Shown one piece after another: positions 20,346-30,984 of a stretch of 64,000 nt of DNA. A program made the translations under genes and the position numbers. A model generated the notes under the pieces. That model saw only the letters and a list, made by a program, of their open reading frames with translations, had not been told where the DNA came from and did not search any database. Origin of the DNA: Salticus scenicus (taxonomy: Eukaryota > Arthropoda > Arachnida > Araneae > Salticidae); NCBI GenBank assembly GCA_963930645.1, contig OZ005652.1, positions 348,960,602 to 349,024,601 on the forward strand, written 5' to 3'. Within the stretch, counting starts at the first letter, position 1. Every line of letters begins with the position of its first letter.

Positions 20346-22430
20346 TGAAGTTTATTAATGAAGTTTATCTGCCATTTAATAAAGTGGCAGATATTTTAAG
20401 TTGAGCGGGACCACTTGAAATCAGGCTACCACTTGAAAATTTAAAATCACTACAACTTCCGAAATAATACTCCAAATCGAACCAAATTTAGACAGTGTCT
20501 TAACATATCTTATAAATATCTTTGATGAGTTTATTAACCAAGTTGCTCGGCAATTTTGTGTTCAAGTGGAGACCACTTGAAAATTTCAAATTCAAATTGC
20601 AAAAAGCGTATTCCGAATTCGTTTGAAATTTGATGTAAATATAGACCACATAAGGGTCTCAATGAAGTTTATTAATGAAATTTATCCGTCATTTTTAATA
20701 AAGTGACGGATATCTTAAGTTAAGTGGGACCACTTGAAATCAGGCTACCACTTGAACATTTGAAACCATGATAACTTCTGAAATAATACTCCAAATGGAT
20801 CCAAATTTGAACAGTGTCTTAACTTATCTTATAAATATCTCAGATGAGTTTGTTAACCAAGTTGCTTCGCCATTTTGTTTTCAAGTGGAGACCACTTGAA
20901 AATTTCAAATTTAAATTGTAAAAAACGTATTCCGAAATTGTTTGAATTGTGATGTAAATACAGACCATATAAGGATTTCAGTGAAGTTATCCGCCATTTT
21001 TAATAAAGTGGCAGATATCTTAAGTTTAGCTGGACCACTTGAAATCAGGATCCCACTTGAAAATTTAAAATCACGATAACTTCTGAAATAATACTCCAAA
21101 TCGAACCAAATTTGGACAGTGATATTATCATATAATTATCTAGAATGTTTTCACTGGGCAACTTGTCCCGACATCTTGTTTCTAAGTTCCAGCCACTTGA
21201 AATCACACTGCCACTTGAAAATATGCCATCACAATACTTTTTAAAATACTAAACTGATTCAAATAAAAGTTGGATAGTGAACTTATGGTTCAAATATCTA
21301 GGATAAGTTCACTTGGTGACTTCATCTGCAATTTTATTTCCAAGTGGCGGCCACTTGAAAATTTGTCATTATGGTAACTTTAGTAATACAGAATCAATTT
21401 ACATCAAATTTGGGTAGTGGATTTATCCTTCAAAAATCTCAGAGAAGTTCGCTGGGCATCTCACTCCGCTTTTTTTTCCAAGTGGTGCCACCTGAAAATT
21501 TCTTATGACGATAATTTTAGAAACACTGATTTAATTTGAACTAGATCTGGATAAGGAACTTATACAAGTATACTGGATGATTTCGCTGGGCAAGTTGTTT
21601 TGCCATTTTGTTTCCAAGTTGAAACCACTTTGACTGCCACTTGAAAATTTGCTATAAAAATAATTTTTGAAACACGGCACTGATTTAAGCCACAATTGGA
21701 CAGTGAATCTATTGCTTCAAATATCTTGGATATGTTTGCTGGGCAACTTGTTCCGCTGTATTGTTTCCAACTGCGGCCACTTGAAAATTTGTTATCACGG
21801 TAACTTTAGAAATACTTTATCTATACAAATCAAAGTTGAAAAATGGATTTATCATTCAAACAACAAAAATCTAGAAATATCACATAATTCGTGAACCAAT
21901 CACATTATTGCGTCCAACTTTGGTATATCGATAATAAGTATTTTCTCGCCTAAAGTCGCCAAAAAATTCGCCATAGGGGAAAAGTCGCCAAATTTGGCAC
22001 CAAATCCATTACCTGCGTTACTGGATCTTTTTAATGCATTTTTAAGGAAAAATTAGGCTGTTTTAATGCTAAAACAAACTATAGAAATGCAGAAAACTAA
22101 CATTTTATCAACTTACTAAGCCTCTTTGAAAGACTTTCTAAAAAAAAAAAATATTTTGAAATTTGCAACGATATCTTAGATGAGCAACTTTCTCTGCCAT
22201 TTTGATCGAAGTGCCAGCCACTTAATTTTTCAACACAATGACTTTTGAGATTTTGAACGAATTCGAACTATATGTGTACAGTAGACGATTAGACTTATCT
22301 CACAAATACATTTCATATATTTGTCAACTTAACTTACCATTTTGTTTCCAAGTGCCGGTCACTTGAAAATTTTAAATTCACATAAAAAGGTATTTATGAA
22401 CCAATTTGCTTAAAACTCCATATGGGCATA
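20346..22430 (+). repeat. Degenerate tandem monomers of the Helentron-like core
   Basis: Two units of roughly 310-320 bp (CCACTTGAAAATTT, AACTTCCGAAATAATACTCC, AACCAAATTTGGACAGTG, CCACATAAGGGTCTCAATGA, TTTTTAATAAAGTG) are followed by progressively shorter and more diverged units of about 150 bp keeping CCACTTGAAAATTT. Non-coding. Confidence 0.75.
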
Positions 22431-22435
22431 GCCTA

Positions 22436-22648
22436 CAGTCGGTAACAAAAGTGTCCGAACACTAGCAAAAATTCCTATGTAAAAAAAGTGCACTTCATAC
22501 GGTTTTGTTAAATAAATTCTTATCGAATCATGTTCTTTGTCAGTCTAAGAACAGGATTCGACAAGCATTTATTTAACAAAACCGTATGAAGTGCACTTTT
22601 TTTACGTAGGAATTTTTGCTAGTGTTCGGACACTTTTGTTACCGACTG
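22436..22648. mobile_element. Tc1/mariner-type foldback MITE
   Basis: CAGTCGGTAACAAAAGTGTC at the left is exactly inverted at the right. Arms extend about 95 bp and meet near 22540. TA on both sides (22434-22435, 22649-22650). No ORF. Inserted near the 3' end of the Helentron-like element. Confidence 0.88.
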
Positions 22649-23007
22649 TACATCAATATTTCTATCAAGTGCATTAATAATTTGTAGCCGCCATTTTGAA
22701 ACAAAAAGACGGCTACTTGATAAGGAAAAAGAAATCAACCTACCCTTCCGAATAAGCCGGAAGGACTTGTTGTTTTTTCCAGAATATAAGCATTAAACAA
22801 TGAATTACTAACACTGAACTTGAAGCACATTTTTGCAATCTTGAAGTTCACAACTCGTATAAGTGTTTAAACATTATTTATTATTAATAATTTTTTTCAG
22901 ATTTAACACAATACAATTAGTAATTACATCTAAGTTTTTTATTACTTATTGGATTCGAAAAATTTCCGGTTTTCGATGGGTTTACAGGTTTTGAAAGGTC
23001 TAGAGTC

Positions 23008-23470
23008 CAGGGATGGCCAACCCGCAGCCCACCATGTAGTCTTTTGTGGCCCACGAGGAGACTAACGATATTTATTGCTTGACAACTTTGGTTAACACAT
23101 TAAAAATTAATAAATACGTTCTGACTTTTCACAGTGAAAATAAATACCTTTCAACGATTATGGTAGCTAAAGAATCGCATTGTTGTTATGAAATATTTAT
23201 TAGATCCATTAATTCTTTTTATTATAGTTTTTAATGTATATGTCATAAATTTTTTATGGTACTATTGTTATTTTATGACTGCATGTAAATAATTTAAATT
23301 AATGTATTCTGTTCCGAATCTTCATCCTGCCCTTCCCCAAAAACATATATATACATACATGATTCATACACTCACAAACATATGAACACATACACATAAG
23401 GTGTGGCCTGCCTGAATAAAATAGGTTTCCAATGCGGCCCACTATGCATTTTTGCTTGGGCAGGGCTGGT
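23008..23470. mobile_element. Possible hAT-like element
   Basis: Starts CAGGGATGGCCAACCCGCAGCCC-like and ends GGGCAGGGCTG. Internal GCAGCCCACCATG and GCGGCCCACTATG are inverted/related subterminal motifs. The ends pair imperfectly and the flanks (GTCTAGAG and GTCTAAAC) match at only six of eight positions. Old or misjudged. Confidence 0.35.
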
Positions 23471-23482
23471 CTAAACCACGAT

Positions 23483-23960
23483 TTGACCATTTTTAGAAAA
23501 TGTCTGTCTGTATGTGTGTGACAAAAATTTTGTAGCAACTGTATTTCCGGAACTACTGTTCAGAATTACATATAAATTTATATGTAGATGCACCTTGACC
23601 TAAATTAGTGCCTATCAACTTTTTGTGCCAACCGCTCGACACGTGGCGCTGCTATACAGTGATTTCTGCAATTTCAGGGGAGGCTATATCTCGGGTTCTG
23701 TTGTGTATAATCCAACAAAACTTGATATGTGAGAAGACCAATTTGAGATATTATGCTGATTCAATTTGAGTGTCTGTCAGCCAACAGGTTGTGCTGCTGT
23801 ACAGCGATTTCCGCAAGTTAAGGAAAGGCTATATCTCAGGAACTACTGCACAGAATTGCATATAAATTTGTATGTAGGTGCACTTTGACATAAGTTAGTG
23901 CCCACCAACATTTTCGGGTTGATTTAAAATTCATTTGTTGTCCGACCCATGCAGGACTGT
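23483..23960 (-). repeat. Hairpin-module family, reverse orientation, lacking its hairpin
   Basis: Contains CCATTTTTAGAAAATGTCTGTCTG, (TG)n, ACATATAAATTTATATGTAG and the GTGGCGCTGCTATACAG block, all inverted relative to 25830-26616. The terminal hairpin and AAAACGTGTAAA block are missing at its left edge. Confidence 0.6.
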
Positions 23961-24622
23961 ACCAATCCATTTTCTGACTGCCGTTTTTCTTGATCCTTCT
24001 GCATTATAATTAATTTATATAAAACCCCAAGAATCTACCATTAATCTTAATATATTATATATATGTGATAAAAAATAAACTTTTTTCTATTTTTTTCAAG
24101 ATCCTGAACTTTTTTTTACTTCTGTGTACTAATGGTACATAAATGCATCCCTCCCCCAATTAAATCCTCATTATTTATTTCGATGAAGTGATATGCATAA
24201 ATGTTATTGTTTATATCTTTTAGAAATTCATTTTAGCTAACTGAAAAAGTATGCTTAAAAGATATATACTTTGGTTTTTAAAAATTTGGGACTGAAAAGG
24301 TTATAGGATAAATTCTTTTAGATGCCTTAATGACCTATGTTGTCCAAGTAGCAGAAAGTTTTGTAGCTGTCTGTAACAGGCTTTTAAAATTTCATAATCT
24401 GTCTGCAAAATTTGCATGTAATCAGTGGTGAACATGGCTTACACTCAAAAAACCTGAAAGCTGATAGCAGCAATCTTGGGGAAGGAGGGAAGCTTAACAA
24501 CAGTGGTGATCTTGTGCAACAATACACGAATACAATTTTACTACAGAACAATATAGTAGAAACAATTATACAAAAAAAAAAAAAAAAGTTGAAGTCATTC
24601 AATTAAATATTTTATAGCAATG
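23961..24622. other. Intronic spacer
   Basis: AT-rich, no gene or element recognised. Confidence 0.5.
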
Positions 24623-27327
24623 CAGAGTTCCCCCTAGGTTTGAAAAAGGGCAGGGTGCTGCTACCAAGGAAAAAGGGGCAGGAGGGTGCTATAAAAAGAG
24701 GGCACATTTGTGGAGAATGAAAAAGGGCATATCGCTTCGCAAAAAATAGCCTCCAAAATTACAAACAATTTTATTATATTTATAAATGCAGTTGCTAAGC
24801 AATCAGCAATTCCCCCCCCCCCCCCCACTAAATGTACAAATTAGTCAGCAAAAATTAGATAAATAAATTTATTTTTTCACATTCTTTTATCTTTAACTAT
24901 AGTTCTATTAAACCTAATAAAAAATATTAAAATTGCTTCCTGAAAAATATGTAAAAAGCTCTTGAAAATCTTATAAATGTTGAAATGAAAGTAAAGAACT
25001 ATAATAAAAATTATCTTTAATAAGATTTTCGCAAATTTCTTAAGATAAAAACCAAAGACCTTTTTTAATGATTATTAAAGAAAAATATTAAACATTCTAA
25101 TCAAATAGTTTGATAAAAAGTTCGATTTAATTAATTAGTGATATTTTTTTTAATAGTTTCCAATTTTTTATGTATTATTGCTAATTTCTAATGTTACAAT
25201 CAGTTAGTAAATTAAATATATCCTTGGAATTTACTCACTTTGTTTGCTGGATTTCAATAATGGTAAATGAAATATTCTTTTGAAATTTGATCTCTAAAAA
25301 TGTAGCTCCTACAACTATTAGGGATGAAACTACCCAACATGCAAAATCCCTGGGAACTGTTACTACTTGGCTGTAGAATGAATAATGGAGGATGGAATAT
25401 TTATATAGGTTATTATTAAAAGTACTTATTTGTACCTATAATGAGTTAAATTTATAAAGTTCTTATACATATAAGGCAAATTTAACACCAAAATGAGAAG
25501 TTTCTATAAAAACAAAATAACTAGCATGAAAATCAGAGATTGCTAAATTTTGAACTCTGCATTATCTAACCATCAAGGAGTATCACAGGTTAATATATTT
25601 ATTTTGTGGGGGGGGGGGGGGGGATAGTATGTTGTGGTCACCACAAGACTTTCTTCTATATTTTCCTATACAAATTCACTAAGGGCAAATAATTTATTAA
25701 AACTATTATTTATTAAAGTTATCTAACATGATGAATGCAAATGATTTTCATCTTAGAGAAAGCTAACACTAAATATCCAGAAAAAGTTGTATTGTCTATA
25801 AATAACATCTTAAAAATATGCTTTTATAATGAGCATCTCACATATCACATTTTGTACAGTTATATGCCATACAAACTGAGATATAGCCTTCCCATTATCG
25901 AAGAAATTTCCAGTGTAGCAGCGCCATCTATTGGTTGAAAGCATCCAATTTGAATCAGCATAATGGCCTTTGCACATGTCAAGTTTTGTTTGATTATACA
26001 CAATAGAACCTGAGATATAGCCTTTCCTTAAATTGCAGAAAACACTGTGCAGCAGCGCTACCTGTTGAGTGGTTGACACTAAAAGTTGATAGATACTAAT
26101 TTATGTCAAGGTGTATCTACATATAAATTTATATGCAATTTTGTGCAGTAGTTCCTGAAATATAGTCTTCCCATAAATTGCAGAAATTGATGTATAGCAG
26201 CGCCACCTGTTGGCCGATAAACATTTACATTGAATCATCATAATGCCTCATAAAGACCTTAAAAATCAAGTTTTGTTCGATTATATGCAATAGAACCTGA
26301 GATATAGCCTCCTTTAAGTTTCGGAAATCGCTGTATAGCAGCGCCACCTGTCGAGCGATTTTCACCAAAAGTTGATAGGTACTAATTTTGGTCAAGGTGT
26401 ATCGACATATAAATTTATATACAATTCTGAGCTGTAGTTCCAGAGATACAGTTGCCACAAAATTTTTATCACACATACACACACAGACAGACATTGTCTA
26501 AAAATGGTCAAATCATGTTCTAGACCTCTCAAAACGTGTAAATCCGTCGAAAACCGGAAGTCGAAAATTTTTACGAATCCAGTACTTTCTTCTATTAAAT
26601 ATAGAAGAAAGTAAAAAGGAAACTGTAAGAATCGAAATACTCTATTATTTTGCTGCTAAGATTAAAATCACATTGTTTTCAAAGCTAAATTTTCAAATAA
26701 TTATCTATTCCGTCATTAATCGATAAAATTTGAGTTATTTTTATAGTTTAATCTCAAAATATGCAGTAATTTTTGCAGCCGATTTCGGAAATACAGGATC
26801 ATTTCGATTTCACCGCTAACTTTCGAAAATTTCCGTTTAATTGCAACTATTTATGAAATACTTTATTATTCCGATGTTAATAAAATCCGTACTTTTTATA
26901 AAAAGCTGACTTTCTAAATTCACAATAATTTTTTTAGCCGATAGCGGAAGTATTTAATCATTTTGCCGTTAATTATCAAAATTTATGTTTAATAGCAATA
27001 CCTAAGATAGGCTTTAATTTTACGCTAATCGATGTAATTAGTTTTTTTTTTTTTTTTTTTTAATGATTAGCGATATTTGTAATAATTTTGTGACTAATTA
27101 CCGAAATGCGAGAGCATTTTTACACAAATTTCAAATTATCATTAAAATAAATGAACTTTTGTTATTGTCACAGATAAAAAGAATATCCTTGTCTGTGGTT
27201 ATCGTGTAAATAAAAACCAAAGCACTGCACAATTTAGATTTCCTTTTCATTCACCCTTCTTTCAGCTTTTGATTCTAATTGATTGTGGTTTTTCATCTAA
27301 TGTAAACAAACACTTCTCTTTCCCGAG

Positions 27328-27358
<31 letters not shown>

Positions 27359-27980
27359 CTTATTTATGAGATTGAACTTAACGATGATTTTTGTGGTTCT
27401 TCAGCTAGATCATAAAAGTAATTAGATTTGCTATTTTTGTTAACGTGATTTTAAAGATTTAAAAAAAAAAAAAAAAAAAACGTGATTTATGATGCAAAAG
27501 GATTATTGGAATATAAGAAAAGAGCAATATCTTCCATATTTTCCCGTTCTTTTTTTGCTAACACCGGGGAGGCACTTATTTGTCTGTTCCCCACCCCACC
27601 CTTATAGCCAGCAGGCTGCAGGGTCATTTAAAGAAGTTTGACGGCAACTATGTTTACGCTGATAAATAGTTTATACACCTGCTAAGTGTCAACTCGCTTT
27701 TGCAATAAGTAGAACACACAGAAAAGTGAAAAAGCTTCTGGAAAGAAAATTTGTATTAATAAAGCACTAAGAATATTTAAAAAGGAGAAAAAATGCGCTA
27801 TTTTGGGTCGTGGTGGTTAAATTTGGGAGCAAGAAGGGCGCAATTTTCGGGCATAAAGGGTGCGTTTTTTGGGCAAGGAGGGCGCATTTTCGTACTTTAA
27901 AGGGCAGTTAGGGCGCTCATAAAAATTTAAAGGGCAGGCAGGGCGTGACGCCCTTCTCAAAGGCTCAAAGGGGAACCCTG
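24623..27980. mobile_element. hAT-like element, GCAATG duplication
   Basis: Left end CAGAGTTCCCCCTAGG and right end (reverse complement) CAGGGTTCCCCTTTGAG are related inverted repeats. GCAATG flanks both (24617-24622, 27981-27986), six bases rather than the usual eight. Subterminal AAGGGCAGG-type motifs occur at both ends (24650-24730; 27825-27960). No transposase ORF. The interior contains a hairpin module, C and G homopolymers and T runs. Confidence 0.65.
25830..26616 (+). repeat. Hairpin-terminated repeat module with about 140-bp monomers
   Basis: CGCCACCTG-type blocks recur at about 25922, 26055, 26201 and 26342, giving monomers of 133-146 bp. Then come (CA)n, CAGACAGACATTGTC, CTCAAAACGTGTAAATCC, a GAAAATTTTTACGAATCCA block and the hairpin ACTTTCTTCTAT/ATAGAAGAAAGT. 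Best preserved example of the family. Confidence 0.7.
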
Positions 27981-28254
27981 GCAATGTGTGACACAACACA
28001 ATATAAATAATTATAAATAATAAACGTATTAGTTTTAGTTTTGATACAAAATTTTTTATAAGTGAATTTTGAAGTGGAGAAGAAGTTTTGGAGCAGTTTT
28101 AAAATAAAATTAGCACTTTTGGAGCAGGTGTGTGATCTTTAGGTAATGCACTTTGGAAACACTGTTTTGTGTGTTTCTACCGAGGCATCTTTAAAGGGGC
28201 TCTAGAGTTCCTACCAGAGAGCACTAAGACGTCATACATCGGTAGCGTAGCGTA

Positions 28255-28400
28255 TTATCGTGGGCGAAAAATGTCCAAAAATTGCAGACAGTTTTTATGA
28301 CTGCAGACAAAAACTGTCCAAAAGTTGCGGACAATTTTTTTTTTTAATTGGTGCAGACAGAAACTGTCCGCAAGGTGTTTTTCTGTGTCCGCGACTATGT
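28255..28400. repeat. Short minisatellite, GCAGACAAAAACTGTCC type
   Basis: Three to four imperfect units of roughly 35 bp containing TTGCAGACA and AACTGTCC. Non-coding. Confidence 0.5.
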
Positions 28401-28484
28401 CGCCGTGTCGCGGTGTTTCTGCCACTGGGTATGTTGTTGTTTACTACAGAAAAAGTGGCAGGTTTCTGAGTAGTTATTTTACAC

Positions 28485-29291
28485 CCATTAGTTTGATTTG
28501 GAGAGGAACGATGATTATTTTAACGGTTAAATGTCTTCTGACCTGAGGAGCTGCAGAGGTAGAAAGTTCTAAAACACAAACATGTGTAGTAATGAGAAAA
28601 TTTAGGGGATTTCTGCCCAGAAAACAAAAGAAAATCAATAAAAACAATCAGTTTCTTTTTTTTTTTCCTGTTTCTTCCCCCCCCCCCACACACACAATAT
28701 TTCTCTTATTTTTTACATTTTCCAGTTTGCTATTTTCTTACCAAAATGCCCCAAATAATAAAAAAATATTTAAAAAAAAAAATCAAAATGTTGGGGAGTG
28801 GAGTAAAGTCTCAAAGCCCTCACAAAGAAGTTTGACTGATTCACTGTATGATATTTACTTTCAATAACTCCCATGTTAAATGTTTTGGGCAGTAAATCAT
28901 GAACAGCAAAATATCCTCCTTTGACACGTGTTAAAGATCATCACTGTCGAGAACACCATAAAGTTCACTCTCTTATCACAAAACGTGTACTAAAGGTAGA
29001 TAATGACTGATGGCTACAATGATAAGAGCAATGACCTTTAACACGTATCAAAGCAGGAGATTTACTGTTCATGTTTTACTGCCCGAAACATTTAACATGG
29101 GAGTTATTGAAAGCAAACGTTGTACAGTGAATCAGTCAAACTTTCTTGCGAGGGCTTTGAGACTTTACTCCACTTACCAACATTTTGAAAAAATTTTCAC
29201 TGTATAATTTTTATTATTTGGGGTGTGTTGGTAAAAAAATGGCAAACTGGAAGCTGGAATATGTAAAAAATAAGAGAAATATTGCAGGGGG

Positions 29292-29322
<31 letters not shown>

Positions 29323-29488
29323 GATTGTTTTTATTGATTTTCTTTTGTTTTTTGGGCACAAATCCCCTCAAATTTCCTCCTTACTACAAATGTTCGTGTT
29401 TTAGAACTTTCTACCACTGTAGCTCTTCAGGTCAGAAGACATTTAACTGTTAAAATAATCATTGTTCCTCTCCAAATCAAACTGATGG
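28485..29488. repeat. One-kilobase palindrome (foldback)
   Basis: GTTTGATTTGGAGAGGAACG near 28490 is mirrored near 29465-29485. The arms continue through TCTTCTGACCTGA, AATCAATAAAAACAATCAG, poly-T/poly-A, CAAAGCCCTC/GAGGGCTTTG and CATGTTAAATGTTT/AAACATTTAACATG to a centre near 28985. Arms are about 500 bp and moderately diverged. No TSD or ORF found; either a foldback element or an inverted duplication. Confidence 0.75.
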
Positions 29489-29848
29489 ATATAAAATTAC
29501 CAAACAATGATAAAAATGAGGGAGGGGGTATCTATAAAATGGTAGGTGATTGGACAAAATGGTGGTCATATTCTGATTCAGGAGGTCATTTTACAAAAGA
29601 ATATACTGAAATGGTGTCAGAGGCAATTTTCATGCCGAGCAGTGTAGTTAGAAGAAGCCTCATAATATAATCATATGCTATGCAGCTACAGCACATTTAA
29701 AGCATTATTTTTTGCAGATGATTTAAACATTTTATTCTTTGTTAACTGGTCCACTTTTGCTTTTGAGACAAAATCTTCACTGAAATATAGTATGTTCTTT
29801 ACATTTATAAAGATCTTATGGAATTAGTAAACTTTTTTTTTCTAGATA
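29489..29848. other. Intronic spacer
   Basis: A short open frame at 29485-29670 has no recognisable similarity. Nothing else seen. Confidence 0.45.
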
Positions 29849-30672
29849 CAGTAGACTCTCTATTATCGGCGGTCGGATTATCCGCGGTCCTCGAGGGTCT
29901 GAATTTAAAAGGGAATTTAAAAATACAGAACAAACTTATTACAAAAAAAGATCGAATAAAGTAATGACCTTCAAAGTTTTGGGAGATATTACACGATTCT
30001 TGACAGCATTTATGGCATACACACTGCTTGGGAGGCAGTAAAGCAATCTACATTGGTAGGGTCTTGGAGAAAAATGTTACCAAATGTGGAAATACTTTGG
30101 TAGAGTTTATAGAGGAGGAAGAAATTTCTGCTCATGATTTGGCAAATTTAGCAAAATCTATTCCTGGAGGAGAAAATGTCAATGAAGGAACCATTGAAGA
30201 GTAGATTAATTGTGACGGCAATGATCCAGGTATTGAACACCTTACAGATGAACAAATTGTGGGCCAGGTATTAGACCCAGTTTCAGAAGATAGTGAAGAA
30301 GAAGAGGAAGTAGCAGATGCAGATGGACTTATAAAATATCACGAGGAACAGGACGATGTATCACTTTGTGACAAAATGTTGATAAAGAAACTGCAATCGC
30401 AAATTAAGAAAAAATGTTTTAGTACAAAAAAAATAAAAATGCTTGACCGATTTTTTTTTGCTAAAAATAGAGCAAAATGTAAGTAGAGATTTTTATTAGT
30501 AGGTTAAATTGTATATGTAGGCCATGCTTAACTGTTAATTAAATAGTATTGCTCAAAAGGCTTTATGTGTTGATTTATATCCCCTTTTTTGACCATTTTG
30601 CGGATTATCCGCTGATTCGATTATCCGTGGTTGTTTATTCCCCGTTCACCATGGATAATCGGGAGTTTACTG
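29849..30672 (+). mobile_element. Internally deleted Tigger/pogo element
   Basis: Left end CAGTAGACTCTCTATTATCG and right end (reverse complement) CAGTAAACTCCCGATTATCC are inverted partners flanked by TA (29847-29848, 30673-30674). GGATTATCCGCGG-type repeats lie inside each end. It ends only about 160 bp upstream of Cbl exon 2. Retains only the C-terminal tail of a transposase. Confidence 0.85.
29990..30486 (+). pseudogene. Tigger transposase C-terminal tail, one in-frame stop
   Basis: Reads as the tail downstream of the DDE core in pogo/Tigger (jerky-like) transposases: an AWEAVKQSTLVGSWRK-like segment, LAKSIPGGENVNE, a DDPGIEHLTDEQIVGQV block, then an acidic stretch (SEDSEEEEE) and a basic end. 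One in-frame TAG (30202-30204) interrupts it at a position usually occupied by Trp. The catalytic domain and the N-terminal DNA-binding domain are deleted, so it cannot be functional. Confidence 0.75.
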
Positions 30673-30837
30673 TATTAGACAAAACATCTAAATTTGAAGG
30701 TGGTTACATTTTATCACTTATTTGTAAATAGAGGGTAAAAGGAAATTAGTGCAAGTGCCACACAAGATTAATTATAAGTGTTGCTGAATTTTTTATGATA
30801 ATTATTTTTTATATTTAATATGTATTTATTTTTTCAG

Positions 30838-30984
30838 CACAATTGTTCCTTGGCGTCTCTTCAGGTTAACATTACATCAAGTCCATCCTATCAGTTCTGG
30901 TTTGGAAGCTATGGCACTTAAATCTACCATAGACCTCACCTGTAATGATTACATATCAAATTTTGAATTTGATGTTTTTACCAG
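30838..30984 (+). CDS. Cbl: Cbl exon 2 (EF-hand of TKB domain)
   Basis: A 147-bp exon between TTTTTTCAG|C and ACCAG|gtattt, phase 2 at both ends. It encodes TIVPWRLFRLTLHQVHPISSGLEAMALKSTIDLTCNDYISNFEFDVFT. This is the divergent EF-hand that packs between the four-helix bundle and the SH2 domain. The calcium-loop residues (DLTCNDYISNFEF: Asp, Thr, Asn, Tyr, Glu) are all retained. The exon is too short and lacks a start, so it is only meaningful spliced to the exons at 2529 and 42742. Confidence 0.96.

Larger units (their letters stand above)
16230..22764 (+). mobile_element. Helentron-like (HINE-type) element with internal tandem repeats
   Basis: Begins with a self-complementary GGTTGATTTC...GAAATCGACC block (16230-16253), then an (ATCT)n run (16272-16291) and a long series of degenerate monomers. 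It ends with the inverted copy GAAATCAACC (22731-22740) followed by a short hairpin (CCTTCCG, 7-nt loop, CGGAAGG, 22744-22764). Subterminal inverted repeats plus microsatellite plus 3' hairpin is the published architecture of Helentron-associated non-autonomous elements such as DINE-1. Assignment is by structure only, since no Rep/helicase is present. The element is interrupted by a 3.8-kb DNA transposon and a Tc1-type MITE. Confidence 0.6.

Noticed and set aside
16524..20349. Kolobok as firm superfamily for the 717-aa transposon
   Set aside because: The duplication is TGAA rather than TTAA; only a Sola/Kolobok-like label is given.
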